A stretch of DNA of 64,000 bases from positions 62,001 through 126,000 of the forward strand of contig JAPUER010000066.1 of NCBI GenBank assembly GCA_027492485.1, written 5' to 3'. How positions within the stretch are numbered: the stretch's first letter is position 1; each line of letters opens with the position of its first letter. Made by a program: the position numbers and the translations under genes. Source of the stretch: Betaproteobacteria bacterium (GTDB lineage: Bacteria; Pseudomonadota; Gammaproteobacteria; Burkholderiales; Casimicrobiaceae). The notes under the pieces were generated by a model. The model made no database searches, was not told the DNA's origin, and worked only from the letters and a program-made list of their open reading frames with translations. Below are positions 62,691-64,000 of this stretch, piece after piece.

Positions 62691-62822
62691 GTGGCTGGTT
62701 CGACCCACACTTCGCCCGTTGCTGACGCCAGCCTGCGGCGCCGCAATCGCGTGACCGGATGGTCGCTGGGCGCGGTGGCGCTGGTCATTGCGCTGTCCGT
62801 CTGGTACGCGCGTACCCACTAG
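62691..62822 (+). CDS. Cytochrome oxidase small assembly protein (43 residues)
   Basis: A GTG-started 43-residue protein, 12 bp after ctaD and 17 bp before ctaG. It has an N-terminal polar part (SLRRRNRVTG) and one membrane helix (WSLGAVALVIALSVWYA), ending RTH. A protein of this size and shape sits between subunit I and ctaG in many Burkholderiales. Function is inferred from position. Confidence 0.82.
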   Translation: MAGSTHTSPVADASLRRRNRVTGWSLGAVALVIALSVWYARTH

Positions 62823-62839
62823 CCGAACCGGCAGGCCGC

Positions 62840-63421
62840 ATGTTCTCGCCCGACAACCGTGTCACGCTGCGCAAACTCACCGTCTTCGTGGCGGTGATGT
62901 TCGCCTTCGGTTTTGCGCTGGTACCGATTTACAAGCGTATCTGCGAAGTCACCGGTGTCAACGACTTCATGCGTCCGGAGCAGGTCAAAAATACGCAGGT
63001 CGATACCTCGCGCACGATTCGCGTCGAGTTTGACGCCAACACGCCCAACTTGCCGTGGTCGTTCAAGCCGGAAGTTACGTCGCTCAATCTGCATCCGGGC
63101 GAACTGGCGACCGTCGTCTACGAAGTGCACAACAAAACCGACCGCGCAATGACAGGGCAGGCAGTCCCGAGCTACGGGCCGGCGCTGGCTGCCGAGCATT
63201 TCCGCAAGCTGGAGTGTTTCTGCTTCGCCAAGCAGACCTTCGCTGCTGCCGAAACGCGGCAAATGCCGGTGGTGTTCGTGGTCGACCCGAAGTTGCCCAA
63301 AGACGTCAACACCATTACGCTGTCCTACACCTTTTTTGAACTGCCTGGCGCGGGGCCTGCGGCGGTTGCAGCGCCTCCCGGCAAACTGGAAGCCGGGGCC
63401 GCAGCGACGGCGCCGGGCTGA
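62840..63421 (+). CDS. ctaG: Cytochrome c oxidase assembly protein CtaG (Cox11)
   Basis: A 193-residue copper chaperone delivering Cu to the CuB site. One N-terminal membrane helix (LTVFVAVMFAFGFALVPIY) is followed by a periplasmic domain. The copper-binding CFCF is in LECFCFAKQTF near residue 116, and VVFVVDPKLPKDVNTITLSY is typical. A proline/alanine-rich tail is unremarkable. Confidence 0.97.
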   Translation: MFSPDNRVTLRKLTVFVAVMFAFGFALVPIYKRICEVTGVNDFMRPEQVKNTQVDTSRTIRVEFDANTPNLPWSFKPEVTSLNLHPGELATVVYEVHNKTDRAMTGQAVPSYGPALAAEHFRKLECFCFAKQTFAAAETRQMPVVFVVDPKLPKDVNTITLSYTFFELPGAGPAAVAAPPGKLEAGAAATAPG

Positions 63422-63453
63422 ACTTTTTCGACACCTTACCTAGCGAGCTCACG

Positions 63454-64000
63454 ATGAGTGCTTCTTCACCCGCCAGCAGTGGCAAATACTTCGTCCCATC
63501 CCCGTCGCACTGGCCGCTGGTCGGCAGTGCCGCGCTGCTGACGCTGGCGTTTGGCGCTGTTGGCACCATGAACAGCCTGTCGTGGGGTTTGCCTGTCCTC
63601 GGCGCCGGGTTCGTGATTCTGCTGATCATGCTGTTCGGCTGGTTTGGCACCGTGATCCGGGAGAGCGAGGCACGTCTCTATGGCAAGAACGTCGATACCT
63701 CCTTCCGCTGGAGCATGAGCTGGTTCATCTTCTCCGAGGTGATGTTCTTCGCCGCGTTCTTCGGTGCCCTCGGTTACGCCCGCCTGCACGCGGTACCGGA
63801 CCTCGGCAGCATTGACGCCAAGCTGTTGTGGCCCGATTTCGCCGGCACCTGGCCGACATCTGGCCCATACCTCAAGGAAGTTTTCTCGCCGATGGGCGCC
63901 TGGGGCATCCCGGCCATCAATACCGCATTGCTGCTGACGTCCGGGGTGACATTGACCATTGCCCATCACGCGTTGCTCGCCGGCCAGCGCAGCAAGCTGA
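63454..64000 (+). CDS. ctaE: Cytochrome c oxidase subunit III, 3' end missing
   Basis: The first 182 codons of subunit III; the frame runs off the right edge. It begins MSASSPASSGKYFVPSPSHW and has membrane helices with GFVILLIMLFGWFGTVIRES, and the conserved WFIFSEVMFFAAFFGAL containing the phospholipid-site glutamate. It completes the operon order coxB-ctaD-small protein-ctaG-ctaE. Confidence 0.96.
   Translation, partial: MSASSPASSGKYFVPSPSHWPLVGSAALLTLAFGAVGTMNSLSWGLPVLGAGFVILLIMLFGWFGTVIRESEARLYGKNVDTSFRWSMSWFIFSEVMFFAAFFGALGYARLHAVPDLGSIDAKLLWPDFAGTWPTSGPYLKEVFSPMGAWGIPAINTALLLTSGVTLTIAHHALLAGQRSKL

Overview
The window is a GC-rich (about two thirds G+C by eye), densely coded chromosomal segment from a betaproteobacterium, most likely of the Burkholderiales or a near relative. 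The evidence is a Bug/TctC-type solute receptor, the aa3 oxidase operon order coxB-coxA-small assembly protein-ctaG-coxC, an adjacent bioH-bioC pair, and many short GTG or TTG starts with 4-bp stop/start overlaps. I see no rRNA, tRNA, CRISPR array, prophage or transposase. No gene-free stretch exceeds 300 bp. The longest gaps (38.7-38.9 kb and 41.0-41.3 kb) hold inverted repeats and a leader hairpin.

Layout. 0-4.3 kb: end of a membrane GGDEF protein, an SDR plus an acyl-CoA racemase/CoA-transferase, and purE-purK. 4.4-9.3 kb: soluble lytic transglycosylase, NAD-binding protein, alpha/beta hydrolase, TauE/SafE permease. 9.4-15.6 kb: accessory part with a four-domain glycosyltransferase-like/SEC-C/TPR protein, a methyltransferase cassette between perfect inverted repeats, a flavodoxin-fold reductase and a secreted HExxH protein. 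15.8-29 kb: trmL, comF, bioH-bioC, pbpC-alpha-2-macroglobulin, recG. 29-31.2 kb: two back-to-back VapBC modules, one with a lipoprotein gene downstream. 31.4-34.5 kb: prfA, pyrF, prmC. 34.7-36.7 kb: two lower-GC secreted proteins. 36.8-46.4 kb: YqiA-type esterase, ychF, an orphan gene, metK, two lipid A acyltransferases, tsaC/Sua5, glycerate kinase, GST. 46.6-51.1 kb: a YgiB/YgiC/DUF350 group, an NRDE protein and another DUF5648-like secreted protein.

51.1-59.3 kb is the most coherent catabolic locus. It holds an acyl-CoA synthetase, a CoA-acylating aldehyde dehydrogenase, a Bug receptor, sulfoacetaldehyde acetyltransferase (xsc), a divergent IclR regulator and a phosphate acetyltransferase. 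Together these can be read as a complete sulfoacetate route: sulfoacetate to sulfoacetyl-CoA, to sulfoacetaldehyde, to acetyl phosphate plus sulfite, to acetyl-CoA. 59.4-64 kb is the aa3 cytochrome oxidase operon, whose subunit II carries both a cytochrome c and a C-terminal OmpA-like domain.

The unusual layer is the repeat content. At least six short palindromic families occur. One is a perfectly centred 110-130 bp element around AAGTCGACTT with five copies. Another is a CCCCCAGCGGGGG family with three copies, two of them inside the pbpC reading frame. A third (RSEG type) sits in frame inside the alpha-2-macroglobulin gene. Others include classical GTAGGAGCGG REP pairs, some nested. These elements have become protein-coding sequence, a gene terminus and probably a ribosome-binding site.
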